DNA of 64,000 nt, taken from positions 372,001 to 436,000 of the forward strand of contig NZ_BAABHD010000084.1 of NCBI RefSeq assembly GCF_039541915.1. The letters are read 5' to 3'. The DNA is from Nibrella saemangeumensis (GTDB lineage Bacteria; Bacteroidota; Bacteroidia; Cytophagales; Spirosomataceae). Position 1 is the stretch's first letter; each line of letters begins with the position of its first letter. The position numbers and the translations under genes were made by a program. This document shows, in pieces, positions 8,555 through 17,580 of the stretch. Below the pieces are notes generated by a model. It was not told the DNA's origin. It ran no database searches and saw only the letters and a program-made list of their open reading frames with translations.

Positions 8555-9622
8555 ATGAAGCAGATACTTTACAAAAGTTTGTTTTTAGTAGCCCTGCTAG
8601 AAGCAGGATGTGAAGGACTTCCGCTCTGGGGACATCGAAGTGAGGGAAATCATTTACCAGAGAGTCCACTTAACCTGAGCGACATCAACTCACCCGATGA
8701 TGACTTTAACTCTGAGGCCCCATCCTATGGCGAGATAATACCGCTTGTGTTTTCGTCTAAGCGGGGCGGGAAGTCCCATTTTGATTTTGTGAAAGAGTCG
8801 ATGGACTACGGATACATCCGGAAAAGTGGGACATTTTATACGGCCTTCAACCTCTATGGCGGGCTGAGTGCGATGGAAGAACAGAGGCCGATCGACTGGG
8901 CAGTTTCGGCGGCCAACTCACCGGCCAATGAACTCGGGCCTTACATTCGCTCTTATGACCAAGATCTGATCCCGAATAATAAACGGGGGCATTATGGCGA
9001 ATACCTGATGTTGTTTGCTTCCGACCGGAGCGGTCAACTGGATATTTACCTCACGCACAATTACCAGGCTACACCGGTACCACCGACAACCAGCGGCAGC
9101 ATACTGGGAAACAAGGTATTTAATGTACCCGTGCCGATTGCGGCTTTGAACTCGTCGGCTGATGACGCCTATCCGACGTTTAACAAAGATTACAATGAAA
9201 TTTATTTTACTTCGAACCGTAACGGCACGTTTGATATTTTCCGGGCTATACTACCTGATTTCTCCGCAACCGAATTGCACACTAAGCTACCGGCCTTATC
9301 GACTTTAGCTATCGAAAAAGTGACTGCGCTATCGGGTGCGGCTGATGACAAATGCCCGTACATTAACGGCAATACGCTGGTGTTCACCTCAAACCGGCCG
9401 GGTGGGTTGGGTGGTTACGATCTGTACTATGCAACCTATCAGGACGGCAATTGGTCGGAGCCGGTAAACTTTGGCCCACGTATCAATTCAGCGCACGACG
9501 AATACCGCCCTGTTTTGCGGGAGCCGGCCCTATACGCTCAGGAGCGTCTGCTGATTTTCTCGTCAAACCGTCCCGGCGGAAAAGGAGGTTTTGACCTGTA
9601 TCTGGTTGGGGTGCCTAAATAA
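8555..9622 (+). CDS. PD40 (WD40-like) beta-propeller lipoprotein
   Basis: 355 residues. The N-terminus MKQILYKSLFLVALLEAGC has a lipobox (LEAGC), so the protein is likely anchored to a membrane facing the periplasm or outside. Five PD40-type repeats are visible, each with an F-[AST]-S-[DNK]-R-x-G core: VFSSKRGG, LFASDRSGQ, IYFTSNRNG, LVFTSNRPGG and LIFSSNRPGG, each followed by Asp-[IL]-[YF]. Such propellers occur in TolB-like proteins and OmpA-linked PD40 proteins of Bacteroidota and bind partners rather than act as enzymes. No operon partner is evident. Confidence 0.8.
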   Translation: MKQILYKSLFLVALLEAGCEGLPLWGHRSEGNHLPESPLNLSDINSPDDDFNSEAPSYGEIIPLVFSSKRGGKSHFDFVKESMDYGYIRKSGTFYTAFNLYGGLSAMEEQRPIDWAVSAANSPANELGPYIRSYDQDLIPNNKRGHYGEYLMLFASDRSGQLDIYLTHNYQATPVPPTTSGSILGNKVFNVPVPIAALNSSADDAYPTFNKDYNEIYFTSNRNGTFDIFRAILPDFSATELHTKLPALSTLAIEKVTALSGAADDKCPYINGNTLVFTSNRPGGLGGYDLYYATYQDGNWSEPVNFGPRINSAHDEYRPVLREPALYAQERLLIFSSNRPGGKGGFDLYLVGVPK

Positions 9623-9660
9623 GCAACAGGTGCCTGAATGTACCCCGGTCTGGTCTACTC

Positions 9661-10167
9661 TCACTTCCGTCGCAGCCGCGTCAGCAGCCACAATAGAAAC
9701 CGCTGCAACAGTACCAGCACCAGAATGATACCCAGGGCTAATGCAAATAGCACCAGGTTGTTTTCGTTGCTGGCTTTAAAGGCAAAACTCAGTGAAGTAG
9801 CCACGGCCGGTGGATGCACCACGTCGGCTACGATCATCAAAACAATGGTTAATACCATAGCCAGGCCGCCTGACAGGTAGCTGGGTCCCAGCAGCACAAA
9901 TGTCACCAGCCCGATAAGGGCCGCCATCATCTGCGAAATCAATAAGGTTCTAACCGTATTGGTGCCGTGTTCCGGATCCAGGTAGATCAGGAAGGCACTG
10001 GCTGCCAGGGAGGCAAACAGCAGACGCTGGTTACTGAGCAGCTCAACAAACCCAAATACGATCAGCACAACAGCCGTAGGCGCCAGAGCCAGCATCAGCT
10101 CATCTTTCAGCTTCAACCGCCGTCGTGCTTTACGCGTTGCTCCTTTTTGGGGTTCTAAGCTTTCCAT
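9661..10167 (-). CDS. HPP-family integral membrane protein
   Basis: 168 residues with four hydrophobic helices and a basic N-terminus. The family motif is present as DVVHPPAVATS near residue 114, and LDPEHGTNTVRT matches the conserved loop before helix 2. Plant and cyanobacterial HPP proteins have been linked to nitrite transport, but the bacterial role is not settled. Single gene, convergent with the PD40 lipoprotein. Confidence 0.8.
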   Translation of the reverse strand: MESLEPQKGATRKARRRLKLKDELMLALAPTAVVLIVFGFVELLSNQRLLFASLAASAFLIYLDPEHGTNTVRTLLISQMMAALIGLVTFVLLGPSYLSGGLAMVLTIVLMIVADVVHPPAVATSLSFAFKASNENNLVLFALALGIILVLVLLQRFLLWLLTRLRRK

Positions 10168-10263
10168 GGTTGTATGTAGACCGAACCGGGGCGCCGGTGC
10201 GCTTGTACTCCGGTTCAGGGACGACTCAGAATGAAATCGCGTCGGCGTCCCGGTCCAAAACGC

Positions 10264-11793
10264 TTACCGCGTCACTTCCGGGATAAGTTCGATGTTGGGC
10301 AGGTCGAGGATACGGCTGGTGTGCTCCCGGATCTGCTGGAGTAGTTGCGCATCCTTCGCCAGCGATTTTCCGAAGGAGGGGATCATCTCCTGTAATTTGT
10401 TTTGCCAGGCTTCTGACTGCATCTGCTCCGGGAAGCAGCGGTTCAGCAGGTCGATCATAATGGAGACGGCCGTAGACGCACCGGGCGAAGCGCCCAGCAG
10501 GGCCGCAATGCTACCGTCGGCGGCATTGACTACTTCCGTACCAAATTCGAGAACACCCCCTTCTTCCTCATCTTTCTTGATGACCTGCACCCGCTGACCG
10601 GCTACCTCCAGTTCCCAGTCTTCCATCTTCGCGTTGGGGAAGTACTCGCGCAGCGCCGAGAGCCGGTCGTCGGGCGACTGGAATACCTGCTGAATCAGGT
10701 AGCGGGTGAGCGGTACATTGTGCAGCCCGGCCATTAGCATCGGGGCGATGTTGGTCATCTGAATCGACTTCGGCAGGTCCATGTAGGAGCCATGTTTCAG
10801 GAACTTGGTCGAGAAGCCGGCGTAAGGACCAAACAGCAACTCCTTCTTGCCGTTGATCATCCGCGTATCCAGGTGGGGCACCGACATCGGGGGAGCACCC
10901 ACCGAGGCTTTGCCGTATACTTTGGCCTGATGGCGCTCGATAATGTCGCGGTTGAGGCATTTTAGCCACTGACCACTAACGGGGAAGCCGCCGTAGCCCC
11001 GGCTCTCGGGAATATCCGATTTTTCGAGCAGCCGCAGCGACCCGCCACCGGCCCCGATAAAGAGAAAACCCGCCCGTACATCGCGTACCTGACCCGTTGT
11101 AATATTTTCAACCCGGATTTTCCACCCACCCTGGCTCTTGGAGCGCCAGAGATCCCGCACCTCATGGGCAAAATACAGGTTGACACCGTCCATGCGCTGC
11201 AAGTGGTAGAACATGGCGCGGGTAAGCGCCCCAAAGTTCACGTCTGTACCGATGTCCATCCGGGTAGCCGCCACCTGTTGATTTGGCTCGCGTCCTTCCA
11301 TCACCAGCGGCACCCAGTTGGTTACCTGGTTGGGATCTTCGGTGTACTGCATGCCATGAAAGAGATGCGACTGCATCAGCGCGTCGAATCGCTTCCGGAG
11401 GTACGCTACATTGTCCGGGCCCATGACAAAGCTCATATGGGAAATCGGGCGGATAAAGTTAGCGTCGCTGAGAAATCCCTGCTCGACCAGGAAGGCCCAG
11501 AACTGCTTGGACACTTCAAATGATTCGGCAATCTTAACGGCTTTGGTGGTTTCGATGGAGCCGTCGGGGAGTTCCGGTGTATAATTTAGTTCGCAGAAGG
11601 CTGAGTGGCCGGTGCCGGCATTGTTCCAGGCGTCGGAGCTTTCGGCGGCTGCCACGTCGAGCCGTTCGTAAATATCAATGGTTATATCGGGTTGCAGTTC
11701 TTTGAGCATCACCCCGAGGGTTGCGCTCATGATGCCGGCACCAATCAAAATAACATCCGGACCTGCGTTTGTCGAAGTTTTATGTTTAGCCAT
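10264..11793 (-). CDS. mqo: Malate:quinone oxidoreductase
   Basis: 509 residues, the usual length for Mqo. It oxidises L-malate to oxaloacetate and passes electrons through FAD to the quinone pool at the inner membrane face. The N-terminal FAD-binding motif is DVILIGAGIMSATLG, followed by the family-typical ESSDAWNNAGTGHSAFCELNYTP. A C-terminal GASPGAST segment is also characteristic. The start at 11793 gives a short polar lead before the FAD motif. A 51-bp inverted repeat lies between this gene and the upstream gene on the same strand, so they probably do not form one transcript. Confidence 0.95.
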   Translation of the reverse strand: MAKHKTSTNAGPDVILIGAGIMSATLGVMLKELQPDITIDIYERLDVAAAESSDAWNNAGTGHSAFCELNYTPELPDGSIETTKAVKIAESFEVSKQFWAFLVEQGFLSDANFIRPISHMSFVMGPDNVAYLRKRFDALMQSHLFHGMQYTEDPNQVTNWVPLVMEGREPNQQVAATRMDIGTDVNFGALTRAMFYHLQRMDGVNLYFAHEVRDLWRSKSQGGWKIRVENITTGQVRDVRAGFLFIGAGGGSLRLLEKSDIPESRGYGGFPVSGQWLKCLNRDIIERHQAKVYGKASVGAPPMSVPHLDTRMINGKKELLFGPYAGFSTKFLKHGSYMDLPKSIQMTNIAPMLMAGLHNVPLTRYLIQQVFQSPDDRLSALREYFPNAKMEDWELEVAGQRVQVIKKDEEEGGVLEFGTEVVNAADGSIAALLGASPGASTAVSIMIDLLNRCFPEQMQSEAWQNKLQEMIPSFGKSLAKDAQLLQQIREHTSRILDLPNIELIPEVTR

Positions 11794-11935
11794 GCGGGTA
11801 TGTTCGTACTTGCTTATCTAAACAGGTACAAATTCGGATGGCCTCTTGTTCCGGAATTTTATCGCTGAACGGCTATAGTCTTGGCAAGGTGAAAAAAGTT
11901 CATGGTATTGTGAAGCGATGCTCGTCCTCAATTGT

Positions 11936-12062
11936 GCTCGTCCGCGATTGTATCGCGAGACGGGCGAGGTTCGCGTTTGTAACGCGAGGGAAATATAGCT
12001 CGATTTATAGGCGCGTCACAGACGCGCACCTCGCCCGTCTCGCGATACAATCGCGGACGAGC
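11936..12062. repeat. Long REP-like inverted repeat built from four small palindromes
   Basis: Arms 11936-11986 and 12012-12062 (51 bp each) pair with three mismatches, one of them a G-T, around a 25-nt loop. Each arm holds two 15-bp palindromes of the form CGCGnn-TGT-nnCGCG: 11943-11957, 11972-11986, 12012-12026 and 12041-12055. The variable base pairs differ in a compensated way (AT/AT, TT/AA, TC/GA). It ends 5 bases from the stop of the upstream minus-strand gene, so it may act as its terminator. Confidence 0.9.
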
Positions 12063-12067
12063 AGAGC

Positions 12068-13774
12068 TTAGCTCTCCTTGAAAATTTTCTCCAGGCACTT
12101 CACCGTAATCAGGTACGTCGGTTTTACCCCCAGTGTGCCGAGGCTTCCGGACGCCAGCGTAGCGCCCGTGAGCAGCGGGTTGTCCGATGCGTAATAGGCG
12201 TAACGAATCTTGACATGGGCGGGCACGCTGCCGCGTATTTTCGACTGTGCCTGTATGGCTTTCTGGTAGTGGGCTCCCTCCATTTCCAGCCCGACGGCAT
12301 TCCAGGAGGAGTTGCGGAAGTAGCTGAGGATCTCTTTGTTTTGCAGCGAGGTGCCGAGTACGGTAATCATCGCACCTTCGTACACGCCGATGCCGTGGCC
12401 CTCAAAATCGGCTTTGGTAAAGTCGTTGTCGAGCGGGTAGTTATCGGCGGTACCTTCGAAGATGTGCGACGAGGGAATCATCAGATCGCCCTTGTCGCCG
12501 GTCAGGATACCCGCTTTGCCCATGATCGAGATAGACGCTACGTTAAGCAGGTAACACTCACCGCCAGGCTCGTAGGGCTTCAGAAGTTCATCCATAGTCT
12601 CAAAGGCCTGCTCGCCAAACGCGTAGTCCATCACCAGCAGCAGCGGCTGCGTTTTTTTGATATACGCCCGGTCGTGGGCAATCTCCGGCGAGAGGGTCTT
12701 CAGGTCGATTTTGGCCGTGTCGATTAGCTGTACCAGCAGGTTGGTGCCGCCGGTATCTTCCAGTTCGTGCAGACCGTGGGCAAAGGCGTATTCGCGAACC
12801 TGCTGGCGGAATGCTTTCTGCCCCGACTGGCTCAGTTTCAAGGCCAGGTCGAAGAGGTTTTCCCAGGAGGTAGTGCCAGCCAGCGCGTGGGGGGCGTACA
12901 GACAGTTGATGACGCTGTGCGGATTAGCGCTGATGATGTGAATCGGACGATCCTGCAGGTTGCTGGCCCAGATAAATTCTTTGATGCGGTTGGCCCAGCG
13001 TTCACCGTACAGGTGCTGACCAATGCGTTCCCGCAGCATGGGGGTAAAATTAACTTCCCGGTCGGCATTCTCCTGCCGGATTTCCTGCACCGACACGCGG
13101 CCCAGACCGTAAACAATCTGAAACAGGCCGGTGTTAGTGCCCGCCGTTTCGGCAAACCGAAGGTACGCCCGCTGGGTCTCCTCGAAGGTACGGCCCAGAA
13201 TGGAGCTCAGGTAGGTGAGGGCCAGTTCACGTTCTTCCTCCTCAACGTTGCCACCCGCTTTGACTATAGCTTCCAGTTTTTCCCATTCGCGGGTTTTGCC
13301 GCCCCGGTCCAGAAACACATTACGCCGGATCTTGTCGGCCTCCATGAACATAAAGGTGAGGTGCGTCAGGATGTCGTAGATCTCGCTGCGGCCGTTGGTC
13401 ACCTCGATCACCATCTGTTCTTCGTCGATGCGGTAGCAGTTCCGCCGGCGTTTGGCAGGTATCAGCACCGGAAACTGTGACTTCTCGAAGCCTTCCCGCG
13501 ACACCAGCGTAATGATCCGGCACGATTCGATGCCTTTCGGTAGCCGGTCCATCACGTACACCAGGCCGTCCAGTTCCACCCGGTGCGGATCATTGACCGA
13601 GCCGTAGATCTCGGGCCGGAGGGTTAGCAGGGCCTCGCGGATTTCTTCGCCCGATACCCCCGACGGTTTATAAAACCCCCGGTTGAATAGGTGGCGCATG
13701 GTTATATAAAGCCGCTCAATGGCTACCCTGGATTCCTGGGCGCGGTTGAGCGGGGGCGATTGGGTTAAACTCAT
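12068..13774 (-). CDS. Nucleoside-phosphorylase-like protein of unknown function (DUF6909-like)
   Basis: 568 residues, no signal peptide. The C-terminal third resembles the purine nucleoside phosphorylase/AMP nucleosidase fold: SIMGKAGILTGDKGDL, SSHIFEGTADNY, GAMITVLGTSL and GLEMEGAHY (the last is the ribose-binding Met-Glu segment of that superfamily). The N-terminal two thirds are mostly helical with no family I can name with certainty; the whole matches my memory of a Bacteroidota family listed as DUF6909. AMP nucleosidase proper is shorter or differently arranged. A nucleoside or nucleotide N-glycosidase role is an inference only. Confidence 0.6.
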   Translation of the reverse strand: MSLTQSPPLNRAQESRVAIERLYITMRHLFNRGFYKPSGVSGEEIREALLTLRPEIYGSVNDPHRVELDGLVYVMDRLPKGIESCRIITLVSREGFEKSQFPVLIPAKRRRNCYRIDEEQMVIEVTNGRSEIYDILTHLTFMFMEADKIRRNVFLDRGGKTREWEKLEAIVKAGGNVEEEERELALTYLSSILGRTFEETQRAYLRFAETAGTNTGLFQIVYGLGRVSVQEIRQENADREVNFTPMLRERIGQHLYGERWANRIKEFIWASNLQDRPIHIISANPHSVINCLYAPHALAGTTSWENLFDLALKLSQSGQKAFRQQVREYAFAHGLHELEDTGGTNLLVQLIDTAKIDLKTLSPEIAHDRAYIKKTQPLLLVMDYAFGEQAFETMDELLKPYEPGGECYLLNVASISIMGKAGILTGDKGDLMIPSSHIFEGTADNYPLDNDFTKADFEGHGIGVYEGAMITVLGTSLQNKEILSYFRNSSWNAVGLEMEGAHYQKAIQAQSKIRGSVPAHVKIRYAYYASDNPLLTGATLASGSLGTLGVKPTYLITVKCLEKIFKES

Positions 13775-13835
13775 CGTAGGTAGTAATGAATTAGAAAATT
13801 TGGCTGCAAATTACAGCATCTATGGAACACAACCG

Positions 13836-13843
13836 TAGATTTG
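13836..13843 (+). promoter_or_regulatory. -7 box upstream of the DUF1028 gene
   Basis: TAGATTTG fits TAnnTTTG and lies 22 bases before the ATG at 13866, a leader length like that seen elsewhere in this window. Confidence 0.45.
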
Positions 13844-13865
13844 GGATTAACTCTCTTATTCATCC

Positions 13866-14861
13866 ATGCGCAAACTAATTTATCTACTGCTCCTCAGCCC
13901 GGTCTGTTTACAGGCGCAGCATACCCGCATTGGTCAGAATGGCCAGCCTGAACCCTTTGCCCATACCTTCTCCATTGTAGCCCGCGACGAGCGCACCGGC
14001 GACATGGCAGTGGGCGTACAAAGTCACTGGTTTTCGGTAGGCACGACGGTCTCCTGGGGTGAGGCCGGGGTAGGGGTGGTGGCTACCCAATCGTTTGTTA
14101 ATAAATCATTTGGGATACGTGGTCTGCAACTCCTGAAGCAGGGCAAGACGGCGCAGCAGGCGCTGGATGAACTCTTGAAAGGGGATGAAGGCCGGGATGT
14201 CCGGCAGGTCGCCATCGTCGATGCTAAGGGGAATGTGGCGGTGCATACCGGAAAAAAATGTGTGGACCATGCCGGCCACTGGAAAGGCAGAGGCTTTTCG
14301 GTACAGGCTAATATGATGCTGAACAATACCGTACCGGCCGCTATGGCTACTGCTTTTGAAAAGAACGCGTCGCTGCCCCTGCCCGAGCGGGTCATGAAAG
14401 CCATGGATGCCGCCCAGGCAGCCGGTGGCGACATCCGGGGTAAACAATCGGCGGTGCTGCTGGTGGTACGGGGCAAGTCCACCGGTGCACCCTGGGATGA
14501 TAACCACCTGGTCGACCTGCGGGTAGATGATAACCCCCAACCGCTACAGGAGCTGGGCCGGTTGCTGCGGGTACATCGGGCCTACGAGTACATGAACAAT
14601 GGCGACCTGGCGGTTGAGAAGAACGACATGAAAACAGCCATGACCGAGTACGGAGCCGCCATGAAAATGTTTCCCGAAAACCTGGAAATGAAATACTGGA
14701 CCGCCATTGGGCTAGCCAATTCCAAACAGGTTGCCAAAGCTGCCGATTTGCTCCGCTCCATCTACGCCAAAGACCCCAACTGGCGCGAACTCACCCGACG
14801 GCTGCCCAAAGTTGGACTGCTGACGGTGTCGCAGAAGGAGTTGAGGGAGTTAGTGAAGTAG
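13866..14861 (+). CDS. DUF1028-family Ntn-hydrolase-like protein with C-terminal TPR-like tail
   Basis: 331 residues with a signal peptide (MRKLIYLLLLSPVCLQAQ). The DUF1028 domain spans about residues 28-225: TFSIVARDERTGDMAVGVQSHWFSVG at its start, SWGEAGVGVVATQS, then VNKSFG and GKTAQQALDELL. Structures of this family show an N-terminal-nucleophile-hydrolase-like fold, but the enzymatic role is unproved. The last 100 residues (MNNGDLAVEKNDMKTAM... FPENLEMKYWTAIGLAN) look like two TPR-type helical pairs. Its stop abuts the stop of the convergent aldo/keto reductase with no spacer. Confidence 0.85.
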   Translation: MRKLIYLLLLSPVCLQAQHTRIGQNGQPEPFAHTFSIVARDERTGDMAVGVQSHWFSVGTTVSWGEAGVGVVATQSFVNKSFGIRGLQLLKQGKTAQQALDELLKGDEGRDVRQVAIVDAKGNVAVHTGKKCVDHAGHWKGRGFSVQANMMLNNTVPAAMATAFEKNASLPLPERVMKAMDAAQAAGGDIRGKQSAVLLVVRGKSTGAPWDDNHLVDLRVDDNPQPLQELGRLLRVHRAYEYMNNGDLAVEKNDMKTAMTEYGAAMKMFPENLEMKYWTAIGLANSKQVAKAADLLRSIYAKDPNWRELTRRLPKVGLLTVSQKELRELVK

Positions 14862-15851
14862 CTACCCCTGCCTACGCATCATCTCCACCACCGGTCGGAA
14901 TGCCGTTTCATATTGCTGCATGACAAAGGCTTTGTCTTCAGGTTTCAGCTGGACGAGTCCTTTCGTATTTTTATCAGCCTGCTCCGGGGTGCGGATACCG
15001 GGTATGATGGTGGAGATTTCCGGAAAACTGAGAATGTAGCTCAGGCTGAGTTCAGCGGGGCTTACCCCATACTGGCGGGCCAACTCCCAGACCGGTTGCA
15101 GCGCCTTGTTTGATGTTTCAATAAGCTCGGGTGTAAGCCGGAAGCTGCGGTGGTCGTTGGCGTCGAAGGTGGTGCTGGTGTCGAACTTGCCGGCCAGCAG
15201 ACCAAACTGGAGGGGCATTCGGGCGATGATGCCGTAGCCCTGCGCCTGCATGTTGGGCAGGTAGGAGAGGATATGCTGGTTCAGGATATTGAACACCACC
15301 TGGAAGCCATGGCCGATCTGGTGCGTCAGGAAGAAGTCGGCTTCGGGTTCGGGCGCAAAGGTATTGAGCGAAATACCCCAGTAGCGGATTTTACCTTCCT
15401 GCTGTAACTGCTCCATGGCTTCAATGCATTCGCCCTGCTCCAGATGCGCTACTTTGGCGATATGTAGTTGGTGGTAGTCGATGGTGTCGCGCCGGAGCCG
15501 GTGGAGACTGTCCTCGCAGGCTTGCATAATGTAGGCTTTGGAGTAGTCGATCTCTACTTTGTTATCCCCCAGCTTCTGCCCCACCTTCGAGGCAATAATC
15601 ACATCGGAGCGGTTGCCGAATACCCTGCCGATGAGTTCTTCGGAGTGCCCCAGGCCGTAGAAGTCAGCGGTGTCGTAGAAGTTGATGCCCAGATCAAAGG
15701 CGCGATGTAAGGCTTTTTCGGAGGTAGTATCGTCGGTTTCGCCCCAGCCGATGGGCATGGTGCCGGCAAAGGCGGGGCCGCCGATGGCCCAGGCTCCGAA
15801 GCCTATTTCGCTAACCTGCAAATCGGTCCTTCCAAATGAGCGGTAGTTCAT
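14862..15851 (-). CDS. Aldo/keto reductase
   Basis: 329 residues, TIM-barrel NADPH-dependent oxidoreductase. The catalytic tetrad can be placed: Asp and Tyr in FYDTADFYG, Lys in IIASKVGQ and His in YHQLHIAK. The C-terminal cofactor-binding segment STIIPGIRTPEQ is typical of the YajO/Tas-like branch, which reduces sugars and aldehydes. Substrate cannot be read from sequence. Shares no operon with its neighbours. Confidence 0.9.
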   Translation of the reverse strand: MNYRSFGRTDLQVSEIGFGAWAIGGPAFAGTMPIGWGETDDTTSEKALHRAFDLGINFYDTADFYGLGHSEELIGRVFGNRSDVIIASKVGQKLGDNKVEIDYSKAYIMQACEDSLHRLRRDTIDYHQLHIAKVAHLEQGECIEAMEQLQQEGKIRYWGISLNTFAPEPEADFFLTHQIGHGFQVVFNILNQHILSYLPNMQAQGYGIIARMPLQFGLLAGKFDTSTTFDANDHRSFRLTPELIETSNKALQPVWELARQYGVSPAELSLSYILSFPEISTIIPGIRTPEQADKNTKGLVQLKPEDKAFVMQQYETAFRPVVEMMRRQG

Positions 15852-15905
15852 GGTTGTGGCGTAAAGAAGTAAACAGTGATGTAAGCGACAGATAAGGGCG
15901 TAAAG

Positions 15906-16523
15906 CTACCTCACTTTACTGACTGTTTTAGCCCATAGGGTAGGCCAAAGCATAGGAACGCGTTGCTGATAATGCCGGTACGTACTGCCAAACTCACGGA
16001 GGAGCTTTTGCTCTTCAAAATAGATGCCGATCCGGATGTACAGCGTCGTCAGCACGAACAGCATGCCATAGCTAAGGGTTGGTGACAGCAGAAAAAGGCC
16101 AAGTACCAACAGAATGGAACCGGTATATAGCGGGTGGCGGACATACTGCAGCAAACCGGCCTGCACCAGAGGCTGAGGGCTTACCTCATGCTCAGGCCGG
16201 AAAGCATCAAGTCCGGTAAAATCACCCAGATCGTATTGCCGGAATGCCAGTACGGCTACGCCAAATCCCACCACCAGCAGTACTGCACCCACAACCCGGC
16301 TCCACAGGTTTAGTGCCCACAGGTAATCAGCAGGAGCCGTCCGGTGAACCGCAAGTACCAGCACAAATGTTATTACCGCCAGCCCGTTGTACAGCAGCCG
16401 GTAATACCGGTAGTAGTTCCTGATGTATTTTCTGAACCAGTCCTTTACGGTATTACTTGCCGTCAGGCTGTGTAAGGAGCCGAACAAGACCCAGGCGAGA
16501 AGGATGGAAAGATACGGGTTCAT
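15906..16523 (-). CDS. Membrane methyltransferase of the ICMT/NnrU/MddA type
   Basis: 205 residues with about five or six helices. The N-terminal LLAWVLFGSLHSLTAS matches NnrU-like proteins, and the C-terminal part has the isoprenylcysteine-methyltransferase-type signature: YVRHPLYTGS and, 50 residues later, EEQKLLREFGSTYRHYQQRVP. These bind S-adenosylmethionine at the membrane. MddA, which methylates methanethiol or hydrogen sulfide-derived thiols, belongs to this group, and the divergent neighbour is a sulfur permease, so a thiol substrate is an attractive guess. Phospholipid or another substrate cannot be excluded. Confidence 0.65.
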   Translation of the reverse strand: MNPYLSILLAWVLFGSLHSLTASNTVKDWFRKYIRNYYRYYRLLYNGLAVITFVLVLAVHRTAPADYLWALNLWSRVVGAVLLVVGFGVAVLAFRQYDLGDFTGLDAFRPEHEVSPQPLVQAGLLQYVRHPLYTGSILLVLGLFLLSPTLSYGMLFVLTTLYIRIGIYFEEQKLLREFGSTYRHYQQRVPMLWPTLWAKTVSKVR

Positions 16524-16626
16524 AACAAGGTTCGCAGGGAAATACGAATATAACAGTCAGTTTGAAGTTTACAGTGGGCAGTTTGCAGGGCATAGGGGCC
16601 GGAATGGAGAACGATCAGGCGGCTAT

Positions 16627-16670
16627 GTAACATTAGTCACGGAATGGCCGCGTTGCATATGCTTGATTTG
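16627..16670 (+). promoter_or_regulatory. Crp/Fnr-type operator and -7 box, TauE gene
   Basis: GTAAC-ATTA-GTCAC at 16627-16640, then TTGATTTG at 16663-16670 (one mismatch from TAnnTTTG). The centres are 33 bp apart, placing the operator near -41 as in class II activation. The ATG follows at 16693. The same operator could also act on the divergent methyltransferase gene, whose start is about 104 bp away. Confidence 0.7.
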
Positions 16671-16692
16671 CTGAAAAATTAAGGCAAATCAA

Positions 16693-17493
16693 ATGAGTAC
16701 AATCGAACTAGTTGGGTTTTCATCATCCATTCTGATTGGGATCAGTCTGGGACTGATCGGGGGGGGCGGCAGCATTCTGACCCTGCCTGTGCTGGTGTAT
16801 CTAATGGGCATCAATCCCATTATGTCAACGGCTTATTCCCTGTTTGTGGTGGGGGCAACTTCGCTGGTGGGCTCTGTTAACTATATGCGCCACCAGCAGG
16901 TCAACTACAAAGCTGCTTTGGTTTTTTCGGTCCCTTCGTTCCTGGCGGTATACCTGACCCGAAAATTCCTGGTACCTGCCATACCCGACCCAATTTTTAC
17001 CACGGCCGCTTTTACGCTGAGTAAAGATGTAGCCATTATGTTATTCTTTGCGCTGGTCATGCTGGCGGCCTCTATCTCCATGATCCGCGACAAAAACAAG
17101 GCGCAGAAAGCCGAAGGGCCGGTGCAGTTTAACCTGCCCCTGATTGCGCTGGAAGGGGCCCTGGTCGGTACGCTGACCGGTATCGTTGGGGCGGGCGGAG
17201 GTTTTCTGATTATCCCGGCGCTGGTGCTGCTGGCACGACTGCCGATGAAAATGGCCGTTGGCACCTCGCTGCTCATCATTGCGGTCAAATCGCTGATCGG
17301 TTTCCTGGGCGATTTATCGAATATTCCGGTCGACTGGCCGTTCCTGCTCGAATTTACCGGGCTATCCATCATCGGAATCTTTGTGGGCTCCTACCTGTCC
17401 CGCTTTGTACCGGGCCAAAAACTGAAAAAAGCGTTTGGCTACTTTGTGCTGGTCATGGGGGTTCTTATTCTTGTTAAGGAGACACTGCTTTAA
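16693..17493 (+). CDS. TauE/SafE-family sulfite/sulfur-compound permease
   Basis: 266 residues with about eight transmembrane helices in two homologous halves, each opening with a Gly-rich stretch: GLIGGGGSILTLPVLVYL near residue 21 and GIVGAGGGFLIIPALV near 161. Members of this family export sulfite, sulfoacetate or other organosulfur anions across the inner membrane. Placed just before a persulfide dioxygenase that releases sulfite, it most likely removes sulfite from the cell. It has its own copy of the shared operator; the next gene starts 88 bases on and has another copy. Confidence 0.88.
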   Translation: MSTIELVGFSSSILIGISLGLIGGGGSILTLPVLVYLMGINPIMSTAYSLFVVGATSLVGSVNYMRHQQVNYKAALVFSVPSFLAVYLTRKFLVPAIPDPIFTTAAFTLSKDVAIMLFFALVMLAASISMIRDKNKAQKAEGPVQFNLPLIALEGALVGTLTGIVGAGGGFLIIPALVLLARLPMKMAVGTSLLIIAVKSLIGFLGDLSNIPVDWPFLLEFTGLSIIGIFVGSYLSRFVPGQKLKKAFGYFVLVMGVLILVKETLL

Positions 17494-17504
17494 GAACGGC
17501 TCCG

Positions 17505-17548
17505 GTGACAAATGTTACAGACTAGGTGTTTAACGGATAGTAACTTTG
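17505..17548 (+). promoter_or_regulatory. Crp/Fnr-type operator and -7 box, persulfide dioxygenase gene
   Basis: GTGAC-AAAT-GTTAC at 17505-17518 (reverse complement GTAAC-ATTT-GTCAC) and a perfect -7 box TAACTTTG at 17541-17548; centres 33 bp apart. The box lies downstream of a possible start at 17512, which supports translation from the ATG at 17581. Confidence 0.8.
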
Positions 17549-17580
17549 TATCATTCAATCAAAAACTAAGTAAAAAAGTC

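Noticed and set aside
12068..13774. Direct naming as AMP nucleosidase
   Set aside because: Only the C-terminal fold is shared; length and N-terminal part do not fit AMP nucleosidase.
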